Notes under the pieces: generated by a model
What the model was told of the DNA's origin: nothing
The model's input: only the letters and a program-made list of their open reading frames with translations
Database searches by the model: none
Part shown: piece by piece, positions 37,501 to 49,474 of the stretch
Numbering within the stretch: position 1 is the stretch's first letter
Layout of the letters: every line of letters begins with the position of its first letter
DNA from: Topomyia yanbarensis
Taxonomy: Eukaryota > Arthropoda > Insecta > Diptera > Culicidae
Direction: 5' to 3'
Assembly: GCF_030247195.1 (NCBI RefSeq)
Contig: NC_080672.1
Location: forward strand, 372,938,166 to 373,002,165
DNA: 64,000 nucleotides
Program-made: the position numbers and the translations under genes

Positions 37501-38860
37501 ATCTTCATAAACATTGTTACATCGTCACCTCCGGCTGAGTGCCTGTAAAACGGACAAATGTACTTTTGATTGACTTTAAATACAATATTTGAGCTACAGT
37601 ACATGACGTTAAACTGTTATTAAAAGTGAAAACGGAATTTAATGTCAAGGAAGTAACGTACATACAGTTTCACCACGTGAGAAATTGTGTGTATAGATAA
37701 CATTTAAAAGTTTAGTCCAATCAAAAAACTAAATTGTGAAGAACAACATGGAACACGGCATCGTACATGACTACGTTAAAAACAAGGTCCTGAATATATG
37801 GGTAACGATGAAGTTGAAGTACGTCTACAGGACCTAGCGCTGGGTATTAGACCAGAGTACAATAAATGATTTATACGGAGAAGTGGAATCCGTTACAAAC
37901 GGTACTTGATGAAAAACTTTCAGTAACATTTACAACAGCGTTCATGTTGTTAAAATACGTTTAACAAGCAGCGCTGTTCACCTAACCTGGTCAGATAACG
38001 GATAACGGAAACAATGCTTCGAAGTCGCCAAGAAAAATTACCTACTACAGTCAACACCAAAAACAGCTTTCAACAGTTGGTAAGACATAATCAATTGCCT
38101 CTACCAATAATTGATGCACTTTGTATATTGAAACTAACTTCCTGTCCCAACAATGAAAGAACAACGATTGGTCTAGTATCTCCAAACCAACAACCGGTAC
38201 AATAAATGCCGATAAAGCCATATTTACAACAGCGAGCCGCAAGAGCAAGAAAGAAACAAGAACTACGAACATCATGAAAATTGTACCGATCAAAACATGG
38301 GCTGGAGTGCAAAGCAAGCACATCGGCCTATGCGTGACCTGTCTTCCCGGGTTTTGAACATATCCCGGATCTATCCAGGTAAAACTTTCGTCTCGGTATC
38401 AAAATCTGGCCAGAAATTCAGTGGAGCAATGTGAATCCATTACAGATGAACAACGCCCGTAGCCGCGAATTGCTTGTTAGATCTTCAGTTTTTGGAAGAA
38501 ATTATTGGCGAATAAAATCTTAAATTTGCCGGAGATGTCTCCCTCTTGTAGGGCCAGACAAAACTTTCTCCCGGGCACATGCAGAGGTGGCAGCTTTCAA
38601 TTTGTAATATTTCGAATTGACCACGTCGGGATTTCGACGTGGGTGTTCAGGATCTATTTTATTTACTTGTTTTTCATCTGGCACTACTTTTTAATTTTAC
38701 AATCGTGACGTAACTCTCACCACCGAAACACGTGTATGTTCCAAAGAAATCGCTGTCAAAAAATTCCAAATCCGACGATCAGTGGCGCTTTTTTGTTAGG
38801 GGAAACTTTGCCACTGCGACCACTATTCAGGTTATGTTTAGTGGCTGCCTCTCTCTACAT
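37500..38860. other. Non-coding DNA, probably decayed repeat
   Basis: No recognisable domain. The minus frame 38051-38323 is hydrophobic but has overlapping frames and no context. The region may be interior of the hAT element whose end lies at 37348. Confidence 0.3.
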
Positions 38861-38864
38861 GTTA

Positions 38865-40205
38865 CAAATTGCTCGACTCCAATGTAGTTGGAAGCAGGTT
38901 GTTTGTTTGTCCACATGTGTCGTCCCAACCGGGTAGTACATTATTAATGTAGCTAAGGATCCGTTTGGGACAGGTATGCCATACCTCGTGAATAAGGAAA
39001 TAATACAGCACAAGGAATAATACAGCACAATGGCAGAAAATATGTTCCGAGCTCTCGGGTTCGTAGTTACAGAATCGACAAATGACATTTTGACTTTTGC
39101 CAATTTTTTCAGCTGATATGTAAATCTTTTCGTTTTAGATCCATTAGTTTTTTGGCGCCCGTTGTATCTAGATGTACATGAATTTCTTAGCTTGTCGAAT
39201 GCTTTCTACGTTAAGTCAGTCGCTTAGTAGTTGGTCTCTTGCCCAAACCGAAAGTTCTAGTTTGATTGCACAGGTAGATATACCTAGAAATAGTTCGGGT
39301 CCAACAAACATGTTTGTTGAACCATGCCTGGGTAATTCGTCGGCTACTTCGTTGGTGGCCAGGTACCCAGAATATCATTACTTTATTCCGAGTTGCCAGT
39401 TATTGAAAAGATGTGATACACTCCCTAACCAGTTTGGACTGAATCATCGCTGCCTCTGTTACTCCGTACCTCTTCTTTAATCGGATCGTCATGTGCACCT
39501 CGTCCAGGTTACACTGTGTCTTCAGTGCACCTCTCATCTTGTCTACTTTCGTGATCTTATCCACCGTCCCAGGGCTTAAGTCTTTCACTTCTACCTCTTC
39601 GCTCAGCGATTTGGTCATAATCTTCTGCTCAGTCGAGTTGTTCATCCTTCAACTCGATGAGTATTTAACCTTTTTTGGTACGTCTGGTGCCTTCTCTTCT
39701 GCTCCTTCCGCTTTTGCTGTTTCCTTTGTTTCTCCTTCTAACCTACAACGACTCTCCAGCTTTCTCCCTGTTGAGTGGCGTCCTTCTGTTCAGCAGTGAG
39801 AGCGTCCTCGCGCGTAGTGCTGCCTGATTTTCCGTCTCCTGGCGAGGTACTTGCATACTTTGGAGTCACGGAAACTGGAATGTTCTCTACTCCAACCAGC
39901 TTCTCCTTCCCCTGCTTCTAGCCAAGAAAACGCTAAAACGGTGACTCCAAAGCACGCTCAGCTACACCAACCCTCAGCGTTGCTGCGTCATACTCCTTCA
40001 CAGCAGACATTAGCACCTTTCGGACTTTGAGTACCATCACCTTAATGTCTTTATGGACATTGTGTCCACGCAGTTGTGAAGTTCTTCCACCAAGCATTTT
40101 GCTGGCACTACTTTGGATTGCTGTGGTGTATTGCTCATCCCGCTCTGCTCTAGTGGTTCCTGCTGCTTTGATGAAAAGTTCAGCTACCGCTGCAGTCACC
40201 GTCAA
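38865..40205 (-). pseudogene. LINE remnant: ORF1 fused by deletion to RNase H region (minus strand)
   Basis: On the minus strand, 40205-39933 and 39645-39400 carry an ORF1 (gag-like) protein with VEVKDLSPGT, MRGALKTQ and RLKKRYGVTEAAMIQ, as in R1/I-type LINEs. Directly downstream, 39412-38870 reads WVPGH, NEVADELPRHGS, ISTCAIKLELSVWARDQLL, KLMDLKRKDLH and CRFCNYEPESSEHI. This is an RNase H domain end plus the Cys-rich C-terminal segment of an ORF2. The endonuclease and RT between them are missing, so a large internal deletion joined ORF1 to the ORF2 tail. Several frameshifts. The + frames over it are shadows. Confidence 0.6.
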
Positions 40206-40534
40206 AGTTTCTTGGTATAAGTTTAGCTACAATGTTGCTAAAGACAGTAATATTCTACCTCCTCACATTCAGAAAATAATTTTTGGAACACCGTAATAAT
40301 AAGAGCCACTCTAATACATCTACATCTAAACATGGTCTATCCGATACTGAGTATTTGTCCTGAAGTCATCGTAGCTCTAAAATATAAGGTTTAGCTACAA
40401 ACATTTTTGTCTTCCTAGATAGTTTACTCGGACTACTGCTCGCTGGTGATGGTGACCCCACCAAACCACTTCACGTGAACGGGTTCGCCTCGCCTACTCC
40501 GCATGTGTATGATCTTCATTTTATTTTTTACATC

Positions 40535-40866
40535 TAAGCAAACACGTGAGCCGGAATGCACAACTTCAATTCCACACTCTGGCGACGACGAGGACATCGA
40601 AGATGTCATTAGCTAGTACAAAGCCAGACATAGCTACTGAAAAAACATGTTTTCCCAACACATTTTTCCGCAGTTTCATGATTTTTCACATAATTTGCCT
40701 GAATGACGTCAATGGATTTCGTTTATTATTTGCGTTATAAATTTTTAAATAATCTGCAGTATTCATACTATTCAAATAAAAGTTGAGCCGCTGATTTTCT
40801 AGGCGTGTATATTCTTTTAGTATAGTTCCCCCACATTTTGAAAACATCGAAAAAAGTACCTTCGCC
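40535..40866 (+). pseudogene. Transposase C-terminal tail plus 3' flank (copy 2)
   Basis: The + strand reads TREPECTTSIPHSGDDEDIED, a stop region, and then a 3' flank homologous to the inverse of 34740-34990 (AATTTTTAAATAATCTGCAG, GCTGATTTTCTAGG). Only the C-terminal end of the transposase remains. Confidence 0.4.
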
Positions 40867-41039
40867 ATTTGGTATTTAGCTTGAAAAATATATAACCAGG
40901 TATAAAATCATTATTGCCAAAACTTTGGCAGTTCCAACGAATGCTTGTTTGCCAAAGTCAGTGCAAAAATACTATCGCTTGAGGTCACCAAAAAAACTGA
41001 CCTACTTCACCCAACTCTACTATATCTAATATTTGTCGT

Positions 41040-41165
41040 TGAGTAGACATCCAGTTCGCCATTGGTCGTGTTTCTCGAAATCCGTTTTGATATTCTCCGA
41101 CAAAGGATTTATCAAACGGTTCAGTCTGCTCAAAATTAAAACACACTTCAAATCATTCGTAAAAG
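41040..41165 (-). pseudogene. LINE reverse transcriptase fragment (minus strand)
   Basis: The minus strand reads EQTEPFDKSFVGEYQNGFRE, then RP, then NWMSTQRQI. The EYQ-x-GFR-x-x-R block followed by QRQI matches RT finger motif 2 of non-LTR elements. It is 40 residues long and isolated. Confidence 0.45.
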
Positions 41166-41489
41166 TAATATTTTTTATTTAAAAAACAAATCTTGAAGCC
41201 ATGCATATTTCATATCCCTCGACGGTCACTTTTTCTTTCGGTGATTTCTGTCCGGGCTTATCATTCCCTATCCCATTTTCACCTGTTCCGCAGTTGACAC
41301 AAAAATACCCTAAAATGATATACATTATGCATCACAACCTCATTAGAAGGCACATTTTCAATTTTTAAAAGCCATGCCAGCTAACGAACAGCCTTCCCAC
41401 GTATAATCCCGGAGCCAAGTTCAACAGTGTGAGTGAAAAGGAACGAAAGCCCCATTCTCTTCCACCATAATATAATGAACGCGCTCGTC

Positions 41490-42250
41490 GGTGCTTGTCG
41501 ATGACGCATGAACGATTTTTCCTGCCGAACCGTGCTAATTTTGGGCTTCCCAAATTCCCAGTACATACTACCAACCCCATCCAAAGAAGCCCACTGATCC
41601 GTGATGCAGAGCTTTCTTACCGCAGCATTCAACCGCTAATCGCTTACGCCTTTTCTTCTGTTCTTTTTCCACTTTCAGAACAGTGTTTCGACAATAGACG
41701 CACGGATTGTTGCGAGCTTTCGACTGGGACGAGGGCAACGGAATAACCTCCCGGCAACCGATACAACCGCTCTGGCTCTGGCATCATCAACACTAGTGTG
41801 CGCCTTTTTCGGTTCGAACACGATTCGCCGACGATAGCGAGCGAGGAGGTATTTTCACATTTTAATCATCTCCGTCGTCGCGTCGTGTCGTAAGTGAGGG
41901 GGCGAGGGGCTGTTTTGTGTGAGCGAAATTCCGGTGGAAACGAGACCGGAAATTTAACATCAACAGGAAAGCGGGAATAAGTGGTCGTAAACAGGCATTG
42001 GCCGCCAGTTACCCGCGCTGTATCCACCGGAGCAAGAAGAAGAAGCCGGAAAAGTTGCGCTGAAAAACCGTCGTGATCGGGCGGAGATAAATAGTTTTGT
42101 GGTTTCAAGAAGTAGGAAAAGTGTTTCGTTGCTTTTATCGGAAATTGTTTATTGTGTTAATGTGGTAGCTTGGCGAAGCATGAAATCTAGATGTTCGCGG
42201 ATCTCTCCGTGAAGGAAGAGGAGAAAAAGCGGTTTTATGGTTTCATTCTG
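41490..42250 (+). other. GC-richer, non-repetitive block of unknown role
   Basis: About 41650-42110 is clearly richer in CG dinucleotides than its surroundings and contains no TE landmark. A GTC/GTAAGTGAG at about 41888 resembles a splice donor. It could be a 5' untranslated exon or promoter of an unidentified gene, but no coding sequence supports this. Confidence 0.25.
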
Positions 42251-42859
42251 AACATTGAGGTGTAGTGGTAATGAGCAAAAGATGAAAGATAATTCAGCTT
42301 TTGGATGTTCTGAGGATGTGTGCAATCGTCAATAGATGTGCGTGATTTAGAGGGCTTAAAGTATCTTAAAATAAGAGAAAATGATTGTGATAATACGATG
42401 AAACAAGAAAAAAATATTAGCTTCGAAAAGTGCGCCGACGTTGACTCGTCGACAACAGCTTGCGAAGACAAGGCGGATTATTTCACGGTTGGCTTCTCGG
42501 AATGAATTTTGTTCTTTTTTAATTACTTGTAGGTACATATTACTTTGAAGGGAGGTATATTTCAGCGGATAATTTGGCAGTGTTTCAAAACAAAAAATTA
42601 ATGATGGAAATTGTTTTGATCTGGAAAAGTTGTTTATTGAGCTATAATGCCATTAACAAAGTAGGTATATAAAATATTTTCCATTTTCTGGAGGTGACAG
42701 TTTGGTGATTAATCCACCTGTAGATGAAAAACAAAGTGCCCTGACGATATTCTGCTCAAGAAATCTGTTGCTCGAATTCAACAAAACTTTCGTAATATTC
42801 TGTAAATTCTTCTTCGATAATTTAAATCTGTTTGGACCCGCCGTATTATTGTTGCACAA

Positions 42860-43231
42860 CTGGGTTACGAATGAAAATCTCATCATTGCCACGTGAGAAT
42901 GTTCCGAAAAATTTGAAAATTTTAAAAATTCCCATTTGTGCTTCCTCTTTGTTTTAGAGGTAATTTTACAATCGATTTATTTAACTTCATATGCATCAGA
43001 GCATTATCTGTCCCACCTTGGGATGAGAAGCCGTCTATTTACTTTCACATCATCTAATGCGCTTGGGTGGAGGTGTCAATCCGTGTCCTATTTCCTGTAT
43101 TTTAGACTGTGATATTAAATTTTGCAAATCGCAAATATTGTGTACCAAAGGGGATCGATTATCATTGAAGAAGGAACCCCACAGTACTTCGTGCGAATTA
43201 AAGTTAAAAGCTTCCTGAAATATTTTAACTT
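42860..43231 (+). repeat. Direct repeat, left copy (~370 bp)
   Basis: Begins CTGGGTTACGAATGAAAATC and ends CTTCCTGAAATATTTTAACTT. It is nearly identical to 44137-44526, 1.28 kb downstream in the same orientation. Confidence 0.8.
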
Positions 43232-43870
43232 AAGGAGAAAATTTAATTCCGTATTCAACTTCCTATTTATGATCAAAGTCGGTTGAAAAATGGAAAAGTT
43301 ATTAATTTTTTTCCAAATTTGAAGCTTGGTCGCATGAACTTTTAAGGGGACGGTCTCATATAAAATTTACAAAAAAAACGATTTTTTTCCTCCATTAAGT
43401 ATACATTCAAACTTATGTGAGTGAACTTTGAACATGAAATTGGATAAAATAACGGAAGATATAATTATAGCATCTTATAGTGCGAGACAATACCTCACTA
43501 ACCCCATGCGAGCAGGTTTCTAATTTGGAAAAAAATAATAACTCAGCCATTTTTCAACCGATTTTGATCAAAAATAGATCATTGGATGCGGAATTCAATA
43601 TTCTCCTTAATTTTTCATTAAAACAAAAACTTTTTCCAATTAAAAATGCTGAGCAATTTCTATATTTTTAATCAAAAAATAGCAAAATAATGGTAACTTT
43701 CATATTGTTGTCCCAAAACCGCATAGTACTTTTAACAAAGGAACATAACATAGCATACCGTTGGAAAGGAAATCTCCTCTTCTTTCCAAAACACTTTGCT
43801 ATAAATGAAGATTTTGAGGGTATACAATATTTTTCATGCATTATTTTGTGTTGTATTTGATGAGATCTAC
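43200..43870 (+). repeat. Diverged AT-rich repeat related to 3520-4090 and 7100-8470
   Basis: Shares GCATGAACTTTTAAGGGGAC-GGTCTCATATAAAATTT (inverse of 8450-8480) and a block with CATACCGTTGGAAAGGAAAT related to 3325-3345. It is non-coding, and internally has inverted pieces (43256-43340 against 43490-43570). Confidence 0.45.
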
Positions 43871-43919
43871 AACCTATATTAGGTCTCTTGAAAAGTACAA
43901 AATCAATGTAGCACCGTGT

Positions 43920-44106
43920 AATTGAAATGACATGATCGAAAAAGAGAAAGAAAAGGAGTCCAAAAAATGCTCTGAAGCGCAAACGTGGTCGTTGCGCAGC
44001 TACGCAAACACGTGAGCTGAAATGCACAACTTCAATTCCACACTCTGGCGACGACGAGGACACCGAAGAAGCCATTCGCAAGTACAAAGCTAGACACAGC
44101 TACTGA
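43920..44106 (+). pseudogene. Transposase C-terminal tail (copy 3, open to its stop)
   Basis: The + strand reads NALKRKRGRCAATQ, then TRELKCTTSIPHSGDDEDTE, then EAIRKYKARHSY and a stop at 44104. This is the cleanest of three copies. The family is unknown; the basic-then-acidic tail fits the end of a DD-E transposase. The minus frame 43668-44087 is its shadow. Confidence 0.45.
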
Positions 44107-44136
44107 AAAACATGTGACATTTGCATGACTGCATGA

Positions 44137-44526
44137 CTGGGTTGCGAAATGAAAATCTCATGATTGCCGCGTGAGAATGTTCCGAAAAATTTGAAAATTT
44201 TAAAAATTCTCATTTGTGCTTCTTCTTTGTTTTAGAGGTAATTTTACAATCGATTTATTTAACTTTATATGCATCAGAGCATATCTGTCCCACCTTGAGA
44301 AGCCGTCTATTTACTGTTACATCATCTAAAGCGCTTGGATGGGCGTGTAGGGTCCGTGTCCTATTTCCTGTATTTTAGACTGTGATATTAAATTTTGCAA
44401 ATCGCAAATATTGTGTACCAAAGGGGATCGATTATCATTGAAGAAGGAACCCCACAATACTTTGTGCGAATTAAAGTCTCTTGAAATTTTTTTCAATTCA
44501 TAAAAGTTTCCTGAAATATTTTAACT
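44137..44526 (+). repeat. Direct repeat, right copy
   Basis: Same sequence as 42860-43231 with scattered changes and one extra stretch of about 24 bp (around 44478-44502) before the final CCTGAAATATTTTAACTT. The intervening 905 bp hold an AT-rich repeat and a transposase tail. Confidence 0.8.
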
Positions 44527-45165
44527 TGAGATAATGTCGAGTTTCAAGCGAAGTCAACATTTATTTATTTTCAGTTTTTTTCTAATCGTTAATAAATAAA
44601 GCCAGCAGCATAATAACGGCTTTGAAACAGTATTTTTTTTATTTCGAGCGCAATTTATGTATTGGAGAATATTTTTTAAACCGTTTCACAGTGGCACGAC
44701 GTGTGACAAATGTCATGTCTTTTGCAACCATTTATTTTATTTTTCTCTACATTTGAAAAAAAAAATATCTCAAAATTTTATGATAATCGGATTAACATGT
44801 CGTCGAAACAAGTGAAGTCGAGTATTTCTGTTGAATTCAATTTATATGAATTTCTCATACCTTTGAACTTCAAATGACGATATCTCAAGAATTACATGGC
44901 TGATTGGAGTAGTATTGAGTTCTTTGGAAAGAACAATGATTGTATTAAATTATAACTTTTAGCTTGTCATGCACAAAATTTTTTTTTTGTTCTGGATCAA
45001 GAAGACGCAATTCAGAAGATGAATGTGATATCAGTCATTTATCATAATACGCCTGATATGCCATTTATCATAATATGAATCTGACTCATAATTTATTGTA
45101 GTTCTAAGGTTGTGACTTATCTTGCGCATTTTTGCCCCAAAGTTTTTTACATATGTTTTTTAAAA

Positions 45166-46479
45166 TACTCATATGGAGACGCCCTGTAGCATAGCATAGC
45201 ATAGCATAGCACGAACACCTGCACAAATCGTAGATGGAGTTGCAGAAATGAGCATATCCATTGTCATATTAGTTTTCGCCACAAACCGCAATGACGTAGA
45301 CCTGCTCATTTCCCCACACCTGGCCACGTCCTTACAAGCGTTTTAATTTCATAATTGCCCTATCGTCTACTTAATGAGAACGCTCGTAACCGAAACAGTT
45401 TCCATAGATGACGGAGATTACAAAAGAAAGATATACATAATGTAATAATTGGAAGTTATATAAATCAGAATTACTAGTACTAACTACTAATACTTACAAA
45501 CACAGCCCTCCTGTATAAATATTGTTAAAAGAAAATAAAAACATTTCCTCTAAGGGAAACCAACTTATTTCGTAAAGGTCGAGTCGAAAGCACTAAAGGT
45601 AGGAATCCTAACATCGAGCTCCCACCAATTGGCAGCGTATTACAGAAAAGAAATGTTTCCATGTATGCATTCATGCATAGTAACAGTGTCCCAATTAATA
45701 AAATAAAAACTATTAACAAAAAAACTAATCAATAAGCAAGGACTTAATTATAGATATTCTTGCAATAAACCAAAAAAGGGAAGCAGCTTAGTCGGCCTAT
45801 CAGATGGATACTTCCAGATATGACCGGAAATCCAATATTGTTCCAAACATAAAGCGTATACAGCAATATTTAAAAAAGAATATTAGAAACGATCTCACCG
45901 GTGTCCAGAACGCAAATTATGTCCAACATCCTGCTTGCTTACAGGTTCTTGATGCCGCTTCTGACTGATGACAGTTGCAGGATATTCAAGATCCTCGGTC
46001 ACCTAAGACAACACATGACATGATGTGTGTTTGATGATCTACAACTAATGGTTGCAACACTCATGGAGCATTTGAAGACAGAACCACATCTCGAACATAA
46101 CTGTAGCAAGCAAATCTTCGCTTTGTAGTTTGTGCACTAAGGAATGCTTCTTCTTAAAGCTAATCCATGTTTCCCGGAATCTTCACCAGTGTGAAAATGG
46201 TTTGAATTCTCATCTCTTCCCCAACAAGTCCGCCCGCAAAGGTAGCATCTGTAATTTCTTCACCCAGCAAGTGTTTTCAGATCCGGACGACGAAGCGTTT
46301 CTTCAAACTCCGGAAACGGTTTTAAACCTGTCGATCAGTTTTCCGTGTCGTAATTTCACTACTCTTCAAAATTAACGCTTGATAATTTAGGAAAAAAGTT
46401 GACGGGAGCGAAAAAAGTTGACCACCATCGTCAAAGGTTGCTGTGATTCCATCAGTTACTCATAAGGAGACGCCCTGTA
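45166..46479 (-). mobile_element. Insertion flanked by 23-bp direct repeats, with GCATA tail
   Basis: TACTCATATGGAGACGCCCT-GTA (45166-45188) recurs at 46457-46479 with one mismatch. Immediately inside the left copy lie about five repeats of GCATA/AGCAT (45188-45212). A long target duplication next to a short simple-repeat tail is what a non-LTR (LINE/SINE) insertion in minus orientation would leave. The 1268-bp insert has no recognised ORF, so it would be a 5'-truncated or untranslated-end copy. Confidence 0.6.
45188..45212 (+). repeat. AGCAT pentanucleotide repeat
   Basis: About five copies of the 5-bp unit (AGCATAGCATAGCATAGCAT) directly adjoining a 23-bp target duplication; see the insertion 45166-46479. 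Confidence 0.85.
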
Positions 46480-46649
46480 CCCCACAAATCTTCTTACAAA
46501 TTAGTTACCTAAGGGCATCTCCACCGCTAGATCTAAATCCCTGTTCTATGTTATACCAGATCTAAAAATATAGATCTGAAAAAATAGATCAAAAGTTGGA
46601 TTTATGCACCGCTAGATCCAAACGACTAGATCTAAAAGTTAACAGATCT

Positions 46650-48400
46650 AGCAAGCCATTCAAAGTGCAATTCAGTTTCCATAGCTGAAAAAGTAATGAT
46701 TTGGAATGATGCAAAGTTGAGTGATGGTAAACAACAAAAACTGAATCTTCGCAACGAGTGGAACATTGAATTAACAGTTAGTTCTAACTTAAACACCTAT
46801 GAAAGACGTAAATCTATTATACGATCTGTATGCTGCAAAAGTCAGTGATTATCAAGATTATCGGGACATCCACTCGAGTTCCTACTGTATCATACTAGGA
46901 AACATGATTTGGTATTATGAACATTTTGATTTTTTGTGTTTAATGACAACATTGTTTCCCTTCTGAAGAGCCAAGAGGACATGACGGTTCCCAATCGCTA
47001 TCATCATTTTCATTCAACTGAAGAGTTAATCAAACTGGAACTGCTTCAGAACTATCGGGTCCACCACTTCACCGATGGAGTGTTAGCAAAGCCGTACCTG
47101 AAGTGAATGACCAGATAGGTTAATTACAAGAGGTGGTCGTTCCAAACTCCTGTGATTTGCTGGATTAATTGACCTTGGCAGATGTGTGTGCCTTTCAGTA
47201 GTATATAAGAATAGTATCCCATCGCCGTTTAGCACACCGGTAATGCTGGCACCATATTAATTAGCAGCCTTTGATGATAGGCACTAATCTTCCTCATACT
47301 ATGAGTATTTGTTGCCATATGCCGGATTACTAACTTTCTTTTCACATTCTAGCCTTTTACCCCGGCTTATCATCCTTTACGCTCGATCCACATTAATTTA
47401 CATTTTTCGGAATTGTTGATTCAAGAATCGGTATACTAATTTACCAGAACTGTGATACCTAGCCTCCTGATTGGGTTGCCATATAGATTAAATCAGCCGA
47501 GAGACCTCATTTCTCCTTCCAGCGTCCGTTCTTGATCAGACAAGTCGATAACACGAAGAACAGACGCTCGTCAGGTTTATTGTTTATTGTTTCCTGTCAG
47601 CATACGACCAAAGAGGGTTTGTTAACGGATCTCCACAAAGGTTGCTCGTATCCCATCTGGTATTGTAGGGAGCTAAAGGATAGGACTTCTGTATCAGAGG
47701 AGAATGACCGTGTTGCTTCTGCACGAAGATACAGCATTGTAGACCTGACGTGTGTGGGTTGGATAGATTGGCTTTCATCAAGGACGCCAACTTTAGAGTG
47801 TTGCTGAAATCTTGATCTGCTTTGTAAAATTAAGTCATGTAAGTCATAAAATAAATCAGGCTAGGAGTGCTTCTTCCAGGTATACAAAATGATTGTACGA
47901 AAGTTGCTCTGAAAAAGAAATCCATTGTAAACATCAAACTGAGATCCCATAAAAGGTGTCAGAAGATCACGCTGCGGCCCCAGCAGTCCCATTCCAATTT
48001 ATCCACAAGAAATGGTGTTGTTGTCAAATGTAAAGTGGATAGAAGAACAAATAACGAAGGTGTTTAAATTGCACGACTCGACAGTACTATCTGCAAAAAC
48101 TTCAACCTAATTATTGCGAACTCATTTTCACAGCTTGATAGAATCGAGGATGCAATTCTATGCCATACAATGAGAATTGAAGCCGCTTCGGTGCCAGCAG
48201 GCGTTCTGCAATACCACAATGTTTCCGGTACACAGCCTAGCTGCCACCTGTATTGCACTAAGTTGAATCTCTGTCGCATGTCATATTAGATTTTCGGTGT
48301 TTCTGGAAGAGCTGGAAACTACATGATTGATGTAAAATTTCGAAGATGTTGCGGCTTTGTGTCAGAGCTTCCTCCAGCTGTCATATTTCGCGGCCTCCCA
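46650..48400. other. Interior of the Harbinger-like element, unrecognised
   Basis: Several short frames (47532-47807, 47867-48067, 48064-48279) overlap each other on opposite strands and show no domain I can name. Given the BEL/Pao remnants just to the right, they may be decayed pieces of the same retroelement. Confidence 0.3.
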
Positions 48401-48539
48401 TGAGAAAATTTTAAAACTTTATAAGGAAGCTCTTCTGTCTATAGTTTTTAGGGGCAAGAAAAGATGTCCCCACATTATGGCCATCAGAGTCACAGCCAAG
48501 AAAGCTTCATGATTTGCCGTGAAAAGTGACATGGCTATT

Positions 48540-48808
48540 ATTAGTATTTCCGCAAATGAGTGCTTAGAGCGTCTTTTACGTGGTTTGTACGCGGGGCTTG
48601 GCAATAGATCATAGGGACTTTTCCTACAATAAGCATACTTTTGAACATTATTAATGCAATGATCATACTCATGATTCTCTGCGCAATTGTCACACCGAGC
48701 CTTAATTCTATAATGGCCCATTTCCTTGTATTTAGGGCAATGCCCAGAACAATTCTTTTCATCGGGCGTTCTTCCTCTTGGAAAACCTTGATGTACTCTG
48801 CGTTCCAT
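48540..48808 (-). pseudogene. Gag-like zinc-knuckle fragment (minus strand)
   Basis: The minus strand reads KNCSGHCPKYKEMGHYRIKA then RCDNCAENHEYDHC and AYCRKSPYD. Successive Cys/His knuckles (C-x2-C-x3-H-x4-C is intact in CDNCAENHEYDHC) are typical of retroelement gag proteins that bind RNA; a following knuckle has lost its cysteines. It abuts the BEL/Pao RT remnant but may come from a different (LINE-type) element. Confidence 0.5.
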
Positions 48809-48829
48809 TCGGTAGCAAAACGGAACTCG

Positions 48830-49445
48830 TCTTCAACCGGGTCTCAAATGACGCATACCACACGTTCGTATTCGGTGTTCTTGTCCCGGTTGAAATGCAC
48901 CGCGGAATCGACACTCCTTTCTCTCCATCTGTTCGAGAAATCTAGCAGAGTTCGACACCTAGTTTCCGATCCGAAATCCTCTACACGAATGGGTGTACTT
49001 CACCTTGCTGGCTCGCTATATCGCTTTTTCGATAGTATCCACGCTGTCGTAGTAGTCATCCACGTAATGACGCTTCACGATGGCTTCTACTGCTTCAGTG
49101 TACTTCTCCAAGAAGTTGATGCATTTAAATTCTTCACGAATTGAACTCAGCACGTGGAACCAAAGGTGGCAACGTTCATAACATACACTTGCGGAACATC
49201 TTCACTATTCGGAACAAAAACCGTTGCACTTGCTTATCCTCAGGTCTGATCCGAACCTGATGATACATTTCTTGAATGTCACCAGCAAATGCTACTGACT
49301 GTCCCCGAAAATTGCAGATTATTCTGGGAAGCGGAACTAGCATATCCGGACCTTTGAGTAACTCTTAGTTAAGAGAGAATCCGTTCACTGATGCTGCAGC
49401 ATCCCAAACCAGGCACACCTTACCCGGCTTCTTCGGATTCACTAC
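48830..49445 (-). pseudogene. BEL/Pao reverse transcriptase remnant (minus strand)
   Basis: From 49445 downward the minus strand reads NPKKPGKVCLVWDAAASVNG, a stop, LLKGPDMLVPLPRII, VAFAGDIQEMYHQVRIRPED, VQRFLF, a frameshift, YVMNVATFGSTC and then YVDDYYDS. Order and wording match the RT of BEL/Pao LTR retrotransposons, with the catalytic YVDD box intact. Stops and shifts make it non-functional. Confidence 0.75.
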
Positions 49446-49474
49446 GACATTGAGCGGTAGACACAACGCAGCGG

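Noticed and set aside
38051..38323. Hydrophobic minus-strand frame that could be a membrane protein
   Set aside because: Two overlapping frames of the same strand are equally open, and the region sits in decayed repeat DNA; hydrophobicity follows from T-rich composition.
46130..46375. + strand frame of 81 codons in the 23-bp-flanked insertion
   Set aside because: No recognisable domain, and the insertion is inferred to be oriented on the minus strand.
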